A stretch of DNA of 64,000 nucleotides from Zeus faber (Eukaryota > Chordata > Actinopteri > Zeiformes > Zeidae). This document shows positions 23,970-35,100 of this stretch, one piece after another. The DNA lies in the NCBI GenBank assembly GCA_960531495.1, contig CAUIJY010000124.1, positions 1-64,000 on the forward strand, read 5' to 3'. The number at the start of each line of letters is the position of its first letter. The stretch's first letter is position 1. A model generated the notes under the pieces. The model did not search any database. It worked only from the letters and a program-made list of their open reading frames with translations, and had not been told where the DNA came from. Made by a program: the position numbers and the translations under genes.

Positions 23970-24104
23970 TTCAAACTGTGATGAGCTGTCTTTACAATAA
24001 ATGATGGCAGAGGACACTGGGCACTGCTGACCAATCATGAGAGGAGGAGAGATTTTTTTTTTTTAAATCCAAGTAATTATTAAAACACAAAATAAAATAG
24101 CATC

Positions 24105-24579
24105 TGTGAGAGAAAAAATATTACGATCATTTATTTTGAATGAGGACTAAGGCCTCTACCTCCAGAGGGGAGTTTTCTTTTTTCCCAGGAACCCGCCAAC
24201 TTTTTGTATAGAGAAATGTTCTTTCCCTCTACAATGTCAATTCTAACATGGAAGAACCAGATCACATTTCATCCTGTTTACCCTGTATGGAGATGAAGAA
24301 TAACCACAGGGGAGCCTGGAGGTGCATTGTAAGGGATTGTTATTCACGTCTTCCAAGTCATTTACACGTTCCTGTAAATGTAACTGTTTGAGGTTGGCAT
24401 CCAGGGAGACAGTTCAGGGACACAGACTTGTAAATCATTTATGACCCAAGCCACACCCTCTGTTTCTGTATAAAACCCACGGTCTTCAGAAATGATATCA
24501 GACTGGTCAGAACACTGCTTTGGAGCAGGACTGAACCTTTCTCTTTATTCTGCAGAATAAATAATCTTGAATACTCTCA
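24105..24579 (+). repeat. Probable LTR (family shared with 59.9 kb)
   Basis: Starts TGTGAGAGAAAAAATATT and ends ATACTCTCA. It contains a TATA-like GTATAAAACC (about 24470) and AATAAA (24556) inside TTTCTCTTTATTCTGCAGAA. The same 3' segment, TTTCTCTTTATTCTGCGGAA, occurs in the LTR ending at 60338. TATA, poly(A) signal and spacing fit a retroviral U3-R-U5. Confidence 0.55.
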
Positions 24580-26960
24580 GTTTTTGTTTTCTTGTAGCAG
24601 GCAGATTAACCTCACCCATCATTGCAGAAGAATTTCTTGCACGGTTTTGGGATAATCGGCAGGATCTCTGCTTGGCTCTGTTGGACCTCTTCATGACCAG
24701 GTTGTGTGCACAATGGCAGGCAGGAACCGACTGTGAAGACATCCAAGAAGGAGTTGTCTGGACATGACTGGCAGATCCAGAAGGAACAACACGAGATCTT
24801 GAAAAAATGAAGGTGAGGACTAACTGAGATCTTGTACCGATCAGAGAAGATCGGAGAAGATCGAAGGAAAAGCTATTGTGTAGTAAATGGCTCTGGGTAA
24901 TCTTCTTTTTTAACTCAGAAATCCCCCCCTCACATAGACATATGGCTTGTTTGCGTGCAGCGCAACTAGGAAGGCGTAAGGGATATATCGGTCTGGAGGA
25001 CCGTGGAAGTAGCCAATATTGTATCGATCAAGAGGATCGTGGGTTTTTGTTTATCTTTTTTTAATGTACATTTTTTATTCAGTAATAACTCGACATTAAT
25101 GAATAAAATTATAGAATAATATTATAGAGTATTGTTGATTCCTCCTAGCAGAAGCATTGAGGGAAGGTAAGAAACGTTTGGTGTTGTAGGAATACAATAC
25201 AATTAATTTATAACTAGAGTAAAATTGATTATAAAAAAGGGAATAAAAATAAAAACAAATACAATAATAATAATTGTTAATATTATATTTGTAATTATTG
25301 CTTTGTTTATTGTTTTTACTATTTTTTATTATTTTATTTTGGAGGTATTGATAATCCAGCTCTGCGACTTGCTTTCTAACTAGTTTCAGTACGTTTTAAA
25401 TAAATCAAATAAATTGTGATCAAATTGGTGTCTGGCCGATTGATCACTTTGGAACATGTATCGATGAGATGAGTTCGGAGAGATTCTATCAGTTTCTTTG
25501 GCTTTGTTAAGCCTCCTGGCTGATAAAAATCTCAATTAAACAAGCGAATGTATGAACGCAAGATAAGCGTGGTATGTGTGCGGTACATAACATATCAAAC
25601 TAGTTTCACACATGAGTACTTGGTCTAATTATTATTAATAATCTAAAATATCTGGTTATAATCTAAAATATCTGGTAGGATTGCTAGAAAGGATACCGTA
25701 AGGTTTTAAATTAATTTGGGGAAAAAAAAAGATATAATTTTTTTTTGTATATGTAACAAGGCGAGAGAGAGCTGTAAAGGTAATGACAGACTGAAAGGAT
25801 TAGGGAAGTTGAGATATGAAAGACAATGACAATGAAAGTGGGAAAGTTTGCCCATGATGCATTTGGGATTCTTTGTTTAGGATGAAACTGGGAGAGGAGT
25901 GCGTGTAAAAGTTATTTTCGCAGGATATTAGAACTGAATGATTTAACTAGTAGTCAAATGGTGTACAACAAAGGTCAATGCTGCGGTAGTATGCATAGAT
26001 ATTGCACGTTTTGAACTGGTGGATTGTGTTTAGAGAGATAATGGTGATGTTGATAATAGTGTTGTGGTGAGTTGAAGCAGGTTTTAAGTTGCTGGAAGGT
26101 GTCTTTGGTTCATTAAATGTGACTTTGGTAAGGTTAGGAGTATGGTGAGGTTTTTTTTAACTATAGTTTGTGCGTTGTTAATAGATTTTATTGCAAAGCA
26201 TTCCAAATTGATAAAACTAAATTGATCAATATAGATTAAAAAAATTGCTTCCAAAATATGTTTTAAGACATTGCAGAGAGCAGATATGATGCATAGCAGC
26301 AGCAGAAATTAATTAGCTTTGGGTTGATAAAGAGTTGTTTTTTTTTTTAATATATTTTATCTTCCCCTTTTGTGTTCTTGTGTCAAAGTGATCTGCTGGT
26401 TTAGCTAAGATAATCCTTTATCTATCACACAGAGGGAAAGTCTGCAGTGTTACAACAGTAACAAATTGAATGGCACAAAGCATTAGTAAATTGGTAATTC
26501 TAAATCAAAGGACATGATAAATAACAAAATAGTATAGATTTAACACTACACATTAAATCATGATATTGCATGAGTGAATTGTTCGTTTTGGTGTGATATA
26601 CAACTGTGTTTGTATGTTTCAAATCCTTACCGGTTGCTTTTTTATTATCAGTAAGGCTGGTGATTTTTTAAGTATAATCAAACAAAATTATGAATATTGT
26701 TAATTTTTATTTTTTTTGTCTTAATCGAGAAATAATCTCGATTTGACATTGAATAAGGTAGATGTTGATATAGAGCATAAAACTTAACAAGTAGTTTAAC
26801 AAAGAGGAATAATTGTTTTGTTTGTATACAAGAGAGGTAATGGATTGTTTACGTCCGCTTACTAAAAAAACTTAAATAAATGTGAAATACGTTGGCCATT
26901 TAGATGTTTTTTTTTTTAATTTTCCCCTTATAACTCCAGCCAGCACAAAAGAACGTTCAT
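24580..26960. other. AT-rich region, possible decayed provirus leader
   Basis: No coding frame over 70 residues and no RNA gene recognised. The first 300 bases after the LTR are GC-balanced; the rest is strongly AT-rich with poly-T runs. Confidence 0.35.
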
Positions 26961-26963
26961 TAT

Positions 26964-27470
26964 TTGAGTCATGATATTTATTTTATTTTAATTTTGTCTC
27001 CTCAGGGTCGCACCCTGGCATGGCCTTTCTTGGCTGTTGTGGTTATTGTTGTTTTTGGATCATGGAACGAGGCAATGCTTGCCAAGCCATTACACGGTAG
27101 AACCATTTGTTGTTTTTCGAACAATTGTTTTGCACCAGCTCCATGTTGGGTTTGCTGGATTACTTTAACTGTGGATGAATAAGATGGTAAAATGTAAGCT
27201 GTGTTGTTGTAATCTTATGGAAATGAATTATGTCTTGCAGCATACTGTGCTCGGAAACTCGGAGCCGGGGTCATTGGGTTGATTACATGCTGTAGCCTTT
27301 ATCTTGCTACAAAGCAAACCGGCTCATTTCTCTCAGACATCAGCTCTCCATCATCGACTTGTGCAACTTTCACTTTGCTTACTCCAACTTCTCTTCTTCA
27401 CTCTTATGGAGATTCACATGATTGCTTGACAGCGATAGCCCTTGTGACTTCGCCCAGATCTTGCTACTGA
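26964..27470 (+). other. Two short frames behind splice-acceptor-like sites
   Basis: TTTTGTCTCCTCAG at 26993-27006 precedes a frame with a strongly hydrophobic stretch (WPFLAVVVIVVFG). TGTCTTGCAG at about 27232-27241 precedes another with GVIGLITCCSLYLA. They could be exons of a small membrane or envelope-like protein of the 24.1-kb element, but no family is recognised. Confidence 0.25.
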
Positions 27471-27515
27471 AGTTCTTGAAAAGTTCAACTACAATGATTT
27501 AAACTCATGAGTACA

Positions 27516-27527
27516 ACAAAAGGAGGG
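27516..27527 (+). promoter_or_regulatory. Polypurine-tract-like 12-mer
   Basis: ACAAAAGGAGGG, identical to the 12-mers directly upstream of the LTRs at 56955 and 59915. No LTR follows here, so the 3' LTR would have to be lost. Confidence 0.35.
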
Positions 27528-28510
27528 TTTTTGTTTGGTTTGTTTGTCCGTCATCTGTTTTTGTAAAAAACTGTGTGTCTATCTTTGTACAACCGGTTGT
27601 GTTTGTGTTTCTATCTGTGTTAAATGTTTTTTGTTTTTGTTTTGATTGCATGAATATGTACAGGCAAGTGAGATACGGTGTGGTGTAGCTGTTTGATGAG
27701 ACATACATAACATCTTTTTAATGTTGTGATCTCATAACCCCCCATTTTGATCTTCCTATTTGTGTTGTTTACATTAATGTACTTGACCCCATCTCTATAG
27801 GAAATGCAGCCAATAGCCAATGCAGCCATAGAAGCCGCCATACCCAATTTTTGCTTTGTCTAATGATGGTTGACGACACAGGCTCACTAACTTTGTTTTT
27901 TCCTCTACTCAAAGGTATCCTGCACAAAATTATTGGAGTGGCAGAGCAACTTGGTACAGTATGTACTGAGCGGCATCTTTCAAACAAGTTTTTTCATTGT
28001 TTTACTTGTTTGACATTAGGTACCATTTGTCAAAAAGGAGGGGTATAGTTAGATAATTAAGTAAACATAATGATTGTGCTTAGAACAATGCAGGGACCTC
28101 ATGATGGACTTATCAAGCTGACGCTTTGTCATGATTAAAATATTGTTTGGTGATAATTGACATGTTTTTCAGAATGGAATCCCAGTAGAGGTAAGCTCTA
28201 CTGAGTTTTCATCCTGTCATGAGTGATGATGGGAATGCGAGGACGATCAGATGGTGCGACAGGACTGTGCCAGCATGAATAGCTGACCAGGAGACCAATG
28301 CGGTTAGGTCTGTCTTCTCTTGACAAAAGCCACATATGAATTACATCACATAAACCAGTAGTGATCAGATTGTCCAGTTTAGTATTTATCATTGTTAGAT
28401 TTACTTTATTAATGGATTGTGTCGATGGGATTATGTTCAGGCAACCATCGAGAAATGCGTTCTAGGAAAATTTGATTCATGATTTTTTTTTTGGTTTGTT
28501 TTCTAGTTAG
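27528..28510. other. No recognisable feature
   Basis: Moderately AT-rich; short open frames only. A 65-residue frame at 27851-28048 has no motif I know. Confidence 0.35.
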
Positions 28511-28516
28511 AATTGT

Positions 28517-28735
28517 AAGATTGTAAGAAGACGCCATTTACGACCACCTCAGAGGCACCTACAGTGACCCCAACAGAGAACAACTATTGGGATCCGTCTG
28601 AAGCACTGAGAACAACACCTCTGTAACCAACAGTGGATTTTAACCTGACGAACCCTAGTCTGAAGGAAGTGGAGGAATTTGTGAAGAGGGCAAGAGCCGG
28701 CTCTGCGCCAGGGCGAAATCACTTCTTGCCCAGAA
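28517..28735 (+). pseudogene. LINE RT N-terminal fragment
   Basis: Encodes YDHLRGTYSDPNREQLLGS, then in another frame FNLTNPSLKEVEEFVKRARA followed by GSAPGRN, resembling the stretch just before the RT fingers of R2-like fish LINEs. Very short and frameshifted. Confidence 0.5.
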
Positions 28736-29060
28736 AACTTGCCCATAAAAATGCCTTTGGCACAAAGCTGTATGCAATTCCTTCAGAACCGGCCTGAGTT
28801 ATTTTTCCCTCCCTTCATTCTAACCTCAATCCCAAGTTGGTCATTGCGAAACAGGACGGAATTGTTCATTTGCTCATTCACAGTAACTGTAAGGCTGTCG
28901 CAATGAACTTGATTGAATCAATGCCATCTCATGGGAAAAAAGCTTTAGTAGCTTGGATGAAGGAAATGAGCCACTGATAGCTGACTCTCCTACGGTTTTG
29001 CCTACAAACAACCAAACTAAGGCTGCCGTTCCGGTTTTCTAAGCGACTTCAGCTGAACTT

Positions 29061-29132
29061 GGTTCATTGATCTCGTGGCATGATTCTCACTTAGGGTGAG
29101 AGAGGGCCAGGGTTCAACTCCCGGAGATGCCC
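29061..29132 (+). tRNA. tRNA-Pro(AGG)-like pseudogene
   Basis: Anticodon stem CTCAC/GTGAG is fully paired around loop TTAGGGT (anticodon AGG), and the T-arm has TTCAACT. The acceptor GGTTCAT/GATGCCC has mismatches and T-stem CAGGG/CCCGG is imperfect, so it is probably a decaying copy. Confidence 0.65.
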
Positions 29133-29162
29133 AGGAGACCAATTCTAACTCAGCCACATAGA

Positions 29163-29234
29163 GGTTCAATGCTGTAATGGTTTGCACTTTGGACACTGAA
29201 TCCAGTGATCTGAGTTCAAATCTCAGTGGAACCT
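29163..29234 (+). tRNA. tRNA-Gln(CTG)-like, position 33 mutated
   Basis: Acceptor GGTTCAA/TGGAACC has one mismatch, T-stem CTGAG/CTCAG is perfect, and anticodon stem TTGGA/TCCAG encloses loop CACTGAA (anticodon CTG). The invariant T33 is A, which should impair decoding. 31 bases downstream of tRNA-Pro. Confidence 0.7.
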
Positions 29235-29394
29235 GCATCGGTTCATTTCTGCACTTTGCGCTCAGAAAGTTGTCTGACACACCTGTCCAGGAATTAAAGT
29301 CACACATTCAAAAATGAGACAAAGAAGCACTGTACTGATATAATTATGTTGTTTGACAACCTCACATGTCATTGTTGCTCTTCCTTAACAAGTT

Positions 29395-30125
29395 GACTGT
29401 GTATTACAAAAAGAGGCCTCGAACCCAAGCAGAGTGGATGTCGCAGAAATGTACATACTTTATATTTGCAAATGTTTAAAAACAGCAGTCACCACTGGAA
29501 AAATCTGAAGACACGCTGAAATGTCTATTGGTACCAGCATGGGGCATCTGCCTCTTCTCCCGCTGTGTCGTGGTCCTTTACACAGTCACTGCCTGGAGAA
29601 TAGCTGGAGGAACTGATCATTCCTTAGATTATTTAATGCTTATACTAACACGCTGTATTTAAAGTCACAATGTGAAACCGTTTTTATTGAATTCAACCAT
29701 TAAATCATACTAATTTCACACACACGGAGCCATTGTTGTCAAACGGGGTAGAAGAAGAAACCTTTGCGTCATGCACCTATGTCACTTCCGTAGACAGACA
29801 GTTAAAGCGCAGCACAGGGTGGTTTTGGTCTCACTTGTTTGTGAAAACTTTCTTCTCCATATCATTATGGATTACGCAAAGCGTGTAGTGGAAGGTCTGA
29901 ATGACATCTCGGACCTTAATCTGACCAGTGCGATAGATCCAAGTCAGTGTTAGCAGTGCGTACTGGACTTAATTTTCTGTAATGATGGTCAGTTTTGTGA
30001 CAGCGACACTGAGAACGACAGAGCCGCTGAATCTGATATTATCTCACACTGATTAACTCTACATTTTGTTGAGTTGTCCGTACTTTTAAACTCCAAAATA
30101 ATTCTACTTTTCTAAAACATGTATA
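29395..30125 (+). repeat. Large inverted repeat, left arm
   Basis: Matches the reverse complement of about 32600-33385. Shared parts include GGCATCTGCCTCTTCTCCCG, ATGTACATACTTTATATTTG and GGACCTTAATCTGACCAGTG. An internal frame (29771-29953) holds VEGLNDISDLNLTSAIDPSQ. Confidence 0.7.
29771..30052 (+). pseudogene. Unknown repeat-encoded ORF fragment, copy 1
   Basis: Starts near SLVCENF and contains MDYAKRVVEGLNDISDLNLT, SAIDPSQC, then an acidic stretch encoded past a stop. Two further copies occur on the minus strand (32840-33010 and 36540-36760). Three copies near each other suggest part of a transposable element or multicopy gene; family not recognised. Confidence 0.45.
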
Positions 30126-30377
30126 CTCTTGCTTTTAGTCCAGAGTGCGAACCATTACACCACATTATGAGAAAATCTTAGGAGAGTCAGCTGTCAGTGG
30201 TTCATTACCTTCATCCAAGCTAGTATAACTTTTTCTCCCATGAGATGGCATTGATTCAATCAAGGTCATTCATCAAGCGCTGGGCAAATAGGGATTTCTT
30301 GCATTCAAATAAAAGCCTACTCTCAGTAATACACAGTCAACTTCCAAGTGCTTCCAATTTTGATGCTGCTACAATGG

Positions 30378-30449
30378 GGTTCCATGGTGTAAAGGGTAGC
30401 ACTTTGGACTCTGAATCCAATGATCTGAGTTCAAATCTCAGTGGAACCT
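30378..30449 (+). tRNA. tRNA-Gln(CTG), intact
   Basis: 72-nt cloverleaf with acceptor GGTTCCA/TGGAACC perfect, anticodon stem TTGGA/TCCAA perfect, loop CTCTGAA (anticodon CTG, T33 present), T-stem CTGAG/CTCAG perfect with TTCAAAT. It is followed at once by six T residues (30449-30454), a Pol III terminator. The best candidate for an active tRNA gene in this array. Confidence 0.88.
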
Positions 30450-30454
30450 TTTTT
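30449..30454 (+). terminator. Pol III T-run terminator of tRNA-Gln
   Basis: Six consecutive T at the 3' end of the tRNA-Gln gene. Confidence 0.7.
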
Positions 30455-30878
30455 GCTTTATTTCTGCACTTCACACTCAGAAAGTCTTCTGACACATATG
30501 TCTAGGAATCTCAGTCACACATTCTGAAATTAGTCAAATAAGCACTGTTCTGATAAAATGATGTTGTCTGACTACCTCACAGCAATCAAGGAATACTTGC
30601 CCATAAAAATGCCTTTGGCACAAAGCTCTTTGCAATTTCTTCACAACCAGCATGAGTAAATTTTCCCTCCCTGCTTTCCTTCATTCTAACCTGAATCCCA
30701 AATAGGTCATAGCGAAACAGGACAGATTTGTTTGTTTTACAGTAACTGTGAGCCTGTCGCAATGAACTTGATGAATCAATGCCATCTAATTGGAAAAAAG
30801 CTATAGTATCTTGAATGAAGGAAATTAACCACTGATAGCTGACTCTCCAACGGTTTTGCCTACAACCAACAAAACTAA

Positions 30879-31121
30879 GCCTGGGTCAACCTCACCAGAC
30901 TTAGCTCTGGAGCAGCAAAGACCAAAACCTATCTGCATATGATTGGAGAGTCTGCCACAAATCTCTGCGAATGCGGAAAACCACAGACTGTTGAACACAT
31001 CATTGATGAATGCCCAATCTTCAAATCACCACATGGAGTCAGCGGCCTCATTGAACTGGATGACGATACCACTTCTTGGCTAATGTCCCAATAGGCTGTG
31101 TAGCCCTACACGAACGAACGA
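30879..31121 (+). mobile_element. 3' end of a LINE with an (ACGA)n tail, inserted in the array
   Basis: The frame gives TRLSSGAAKTKTYLHMIGES and CECGKPQTVEHIIDECP, the Cys/His knuckle that ends ORF2 of I/Jockey-type LINEs. It stops shortly after and ends in ACGAACGAACGAACC. It interrupts an array unit: the site reads AACAAAACTAA before and AACCAAACTCA after, while uninterrupted units read AACCAAACTAA. That is compatible with a target duplication. Confidence 0.65.
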
Positions 31122-31171
31122 ACCAAACTCAGGCTGCCGTTCCGGTTTTCAAAGCGACTTCAGCTGAACTT

Positions 31172-31300
31172 GGCTCATTGATCTAGTGGCATGATTCTCA
31201 GTTAGTGTAGGAGCGGGCCAGGGTTCAACTCCCAGAGAAGTAATGGTTAGCACTTCGGACTCTGGATCCAGTGATCTGAGTTCAAATCTCAGTGGAACCT
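31172..31300 (+). tRNA. Chimeric tRNA-Pro/tRNA-Gln pseudogene A
   Basis: The Pro part (31172-31237) lacks its 3' acceptor and is joined directly to a Gln part (31238-31300) that lacks its 5' acceptor and part of the D-arm. Compared with the unit at 29061-29234, the segment between them is deleted. Pro anticodon region TTAGTGT is altered; Gln loop CTCTGGA still has anticodon CTG. Confidence 0.65.
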
Positions 31301-31378
31301 GCTTTGGTTTATTTCTGCACTTTGCACTCAGAAAGTGTTCTGACACATCTGCCATCGCATCTAATTCAGCCACATGTA

Positions 31379-31450
31379 TTGTCCATGCTATAATGGTTAG
31401 TATTTTGAACTCTGAATCCAGTGATCTGAGGTCAAATCTAAGTGGAACTT
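31379..31450 (+). tRNA. tRNA-Gln-like pseudogene
   Basis: TTGTCCATGCTATAATGG..., anticodon loop CTCTGAA, T-loop region GAGGTCAAATCTAAG with the TTC changed to GTC. Acceptor pairing is lost. Confidence 0.6.
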
Positions 31451-32034
31451 CCTGGTTTATGTCTGTACTTTGCACTCAGAAAGTCTCTGACACATGTGTC
31501 TCGGAATTTTAGTCACACATTCTAAAATGAGTCAAATAAGCACTGTTCTGATAAAATTATGTTGTTTGATTACCTCACATGTCATTTGGTTCTCTTTTTT
31601 AACAAGTTGACTGTGTATTACAGAGAGTGGGCATTTATTTGAATGCAAGAAATTCCTTCTTACGCAGAGCTTGATGAAAGCATTTGAAATCGATAAGCAA
31701 TCAAAGGAAACTTGCCCATAAAAATGACTTTTGCATAAAGCTGTATGCAATTCCTTCAGAACCGACCTGAGTTAATTTACCCTCCCTGCTATTCTTCATT
31801 CTAACCTGAATCCCAAATTGGTAAAAGCGAAACAGGAAGGAATTGTTCGTTTTACAGTAACCGTGATCCTGTCGCAATGAACTTGATTGAATCAATGCCA
31901 TCTCATGGGACGAAAGCTATAATAGCTTGGATGAAGGAAATGAACCATTGATAGCTGACTCTCCTACGGTTTTGCCTACAACCAACCAAACTAAAGCTGC
32001 CGTTCCCATTTTTTCAGCGACTTCAGCTGAACTC

Positions 32035-32163
32035 GGCTGGTTGATCTAGTGGCACGATTCTCACTTAGGGTGGGAGTCGGTCAGGGTTCAACTCCCAGAG
32101 AAGTAGTGGTTACCACTTTGGACTCTGAATCTAGTGATCTGAGTCCAAATCTTGGTGGAACCA
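32035..32163 (+). tRNA. Chimeric tRNA-Pro/tRNA-Gln pseudogene B
   Basis: Same junction as the chimera at 31172 (CCCAGAG joined to AAGTAGTGG), so both derive from one deleted ancestor by unit duplication. Pro loop TTAGGGT and Gln loop CTCTGAA are both present. Confidence 0.65.
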
Positions 32164-32240
32164 AGTTTAGTTCTGCTCTTTACACTCTCAAAGTCTCTGA
32201 CACATCTATCTATGAATTTGGGTCACACATTCTTAAATGG

Positions 32241-32599
32241 GACCCACTGCACACTTCAGGGTCAGTTGGCAGCTTTGCCCTTTTTTTTGCATCATTTGAA
32301 AGTGGAGAATCAGAGCTTCCAAACAAGGTGTCCCTTGTGCAAATCAAGCAAATATTTTTAAAGCTATGACTTAATATTGACAAGGTTGTGGCAAACTGTG
32401 ATGCTGAGATAATCACTTCCAAGTTTTACCCAGACTTGCTTCATTCAGCCAGCTCCCAGAATGCAATTGGGGTTGGCGGACAAACAAAGCCGCTACTTAA
32501 CATAATGCTGGATGGGCCAATCACAAACAGAGTTGAACCTGTAAACAACACAAATATTTTTGTTTTTAAAAAAGCTTTCATTTAAAAGTTAGAGTATAC
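32241..32599. other. No recognisable feature
   Basis: Sequence between the last array unit and the right inverted arm; short frames only. Confidence 0.35.
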
Positions 32600-33385
32600 A
32601 TGTTTTAAAAAAGTAGAATTATGTTGGAGTTTAAAAGTACAGACAACTCAACAAAATGTAGAGTTAATCAACAATTTGAGTCTCAGAAAACCTGAACTCC
32701 GAATATCTGTCATCAACCTTTATGGACTTCATCACGTCATCAACTTCTTCCATTTTAAAAACAACGGGTGTATCGCCGGTCTCCTAAAGTGATTTTTGAA
32801 AATATTCCATTTCATCGTCACATTCAGGTTGAAATACGCTAATTGAAATGTTCGCCAAGTCCGGGATAATATCAGATTCAGCGTCTCTGTCATTCTCAGC
32901 GTCGCTGTCAGAAAACTGAAAATTAGTTCCAGTACGCACTGCTAACATTGACTTGGATCTATCGCACTGGTCAGATTAAGGTCCGAGATGTCATTCAGAC
33001 CTTCCCCTACACGCTTTGAAATTATGGCGTTAGTTTCTCCTTAAAATATTAACAGCAGTCAATTACATTTTACAGCCGTTTCCTCATTTCATTGGAATTT
33101 TTCTATATTTATATATTATTATCATTAAATAATCTCAGGAATGTTCAATTCATCTAGCTATTCTCCAGGCATTGACTGTGTAATGGACCACGACACAGCG
33201 GGAGAAGAGGCAGATGCCCCATGCTGGTACCAATAGACATTTCAGCTTGTCTTCAGCTGTTTCCAGTGGTGACTGCTGTGTTTAAACATTTGCAAATATA
33301 AAGTATGTACATTTCTGCGACTCTATGGTAAGAGACACATCTGAGACATCCACTCTGCTTGAGTTCTAGGCCTCTTAGAGGGAGG
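32600..33385 (-). repeat. Large inverted repeat, right arm
   Basis: Reverse complement of 29395-30125 with small insertions, for example near 33330. It carries a minus-strand copy of the unknown ORF fragment (about 33010-32840, GLNDISDLNLTSAIDPSQ). Confidence 0.7.
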
Positions 33386-33414
33386 CAAAGTTTCCAAACA
33401 CAAAACAACCCTTA

Positions 33415-33580
33415 CAAATATTAACCATAGTTTTACCATGGTAAGCGGACATATGGTTAACTGTGGTTTTTGACGGAGAGAAGAACCATGGTTATACTAT
33501 GGTAAAATCACACTATACTATGTTTTTCCTACAGTATCTCCACTACTTGGCTCCATAGTTTACCAGGGTTTAACATGTGT
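33415..33580. repeat. Palindrome-rich CCATGG repeat
   Basis: Repeated self-complementary words: TACCATGGTAAG, GGTTAACTGTGG, AACCATGGTTATACTATGG, CCATAGTTTACCAGGG. This type of AACCATGGTT-rich repeat occurs as MITE-like sequence in fish (from memory). Confidence 0.5.
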
Positions 33581-33748
33581 TTATCCCATCACCATGCTTT
33601 TACTTAACATTACATAGCTGGTTTCAAAAAGGGTTATTTTTTGTCTTTGTAGTGCATTGAAATGGGAATTATATCATTGATCACAATGAATCACATTTAA
33701 TTTGCTACATTGGAATATATAACAAAAAACAATCCCACTACTTCATGC

Positions 33749-33753
<5 letters not shown>

Positions 33754-33786
<33 letters not shown>
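33754..33786. repeat. (TC)n microsatellite
   Basis: About 16 TC units. Confidence 0.95.
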
Positions 33787-33788
<2 letters not shown>

Positions 33789-34728
33789 TAATTCTCCAGA
33801 GTGTGAATGTAAATGATTGCTGAGTCAATTAGAACAAGTCCTCCCATTGTAAATATAACTCCTGTTGTCTTTTGAGATGTCTTTGGGCTGTGGATAGGAG
33901 CACGGGGTCCCTCTCACCAAGGTGGTGGAGGCTTGTTCCCTCTCTCTCTTTGGTGAGCATATTCTTCATGTCTAAAAGAGAAAATAAACATTCAAATGCT
34001 TCTTTTAAGCTTTAAATAACTGCAAAAACCTTGACCACCGCTTTGGAGTTACAGCTGACTCCAAATACAGGGGAAAGAATTGGCCACAGCGCATTACAAG
34101 TACATAAAACATCCCAAACACACATTACACGCTTTATGAGCTTGAGTCCATGTAAGTCCGTCCTTGGGGACAATGTTCTCCATAAGGACACAAGTGAACA
34201 CTGTGGTGAACATATAGATTGGAAAACTGGATCGCCTGTGAAAATCGACTGATTGATTACAGGTGTGTTCATGCTGTGCCTCACAAATATATAGACGCTG
34301 TGGACCAGCATGTGTGTTTGGTCTATGGAGCGTTTGTGTTTCTGCAGCTTGCCACTCATCGGGTGGGATGCTGTCGTTTGTAGCTGTTTAAGGCTGCCAG
34401 CGATGAAGACAGTAAGAGCAGGGGGTTAGATGTTTCAGCGCAAGGAGGGGAGGTCTGCTGCCTCCTGTAGATAGTTATACTGCCCTCCTATGGCCCAGCC
34501 CCTATAAGAGGGCAGCCGCTGCCACTCCTGTAGCCCAGCCCTAACTAAGCACACTGCACCACCATGCATCGAAACCCCAAAACACAAAACTACACATAAG
34601 AAAATACAGAACCAAACCCAACACTAGTCATACAACCCCAACACCATGTCTCCCGGCTTCTCATCTATCAGGTCAGCCCAGGAATAGGACCCGTTGTTGG
34701 GGGAAGCAGGGGAACTCACCTGCCCCTC
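33787..34728. other. No recognisable gene
   Basis: Frames at 34012-34359 (-) and 34031-34252 (+) show no motif. Nothing assignable. Confidence 0.35.
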
Positions 34729-35100
34729 GTGACCGTCATTCCACAAAGTGGAGAGACAGCCCCCGAGGGAGGGGGATCTCCCCCAGACCACCCACCCCAA
34801 GTCCCCGTCTGCCACCTCCTTCAGCTTCTTGGGCGCCTCCATTCCTGGCTGGCGGTGATCCTCTCTTCCTCTGAGCCACTGCCAGGGTCTCTGGCCCAGA
34901 AGGATCTGAAAGTGGAGTCGCTACTGGGGAGGCCACAGTTGGAACAGCCGCCGCAGTTAGGGACACCACCAGATGAGACCCCACAGGGGGAGATGCCGCA
35001 GGTGGAGCCACCACAGGGACAGCCGCCCCAGGAGCCGCTGCCACAGTTGAAGCTGCCGTCAGATTAGCTGCAGCAGGGAGTCCCGCCCCAGGAGGAGCCG
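34729..35100. repeat. Imperfect GC-rich minisatellite, proline/glutamine-like
   Basis: Degenerate repeats of GAGCCGCCACAG-like units. The plus frame reads EQPPQLGTPPDETPQGEMPQ and so on; the minus frame reads Ala/Val/Pro-rich text. Both long frames are consequences of the repeat, so no coding call is made. Confidence 0.55.

Larger units (their letters stand above)
28738..32240 (+). repeat. Tandem tRNA-Pro/tRNA-Gln repeat array
   Basis: Three main units (about 28738-29395, 30595-31615, 31710-32240) and a partial one (30378-30595). Each has a leader (CCATAAAAATG-CTTTGGC..., GCTTGGATGAAGGAAATGA, CTGACTCTCCTACGGTTTTG, GCGACTTCAGCTGAAC), then tRNA-Pro, tRNA-Gln and a tail (TTTCTGCACTTTGC..CAGAAAG). 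Units have diverged, so the array is not new. One unit carries a LINE insertion at 30879. Confidence 0.7.

Noticed and set aside
28738..32240. CRISPR-like array
   Set aside because: The repeats are long, diverged, tRNA-bearing eukaryotic units with unequal spacing, not short identical repeats with unique spacers.
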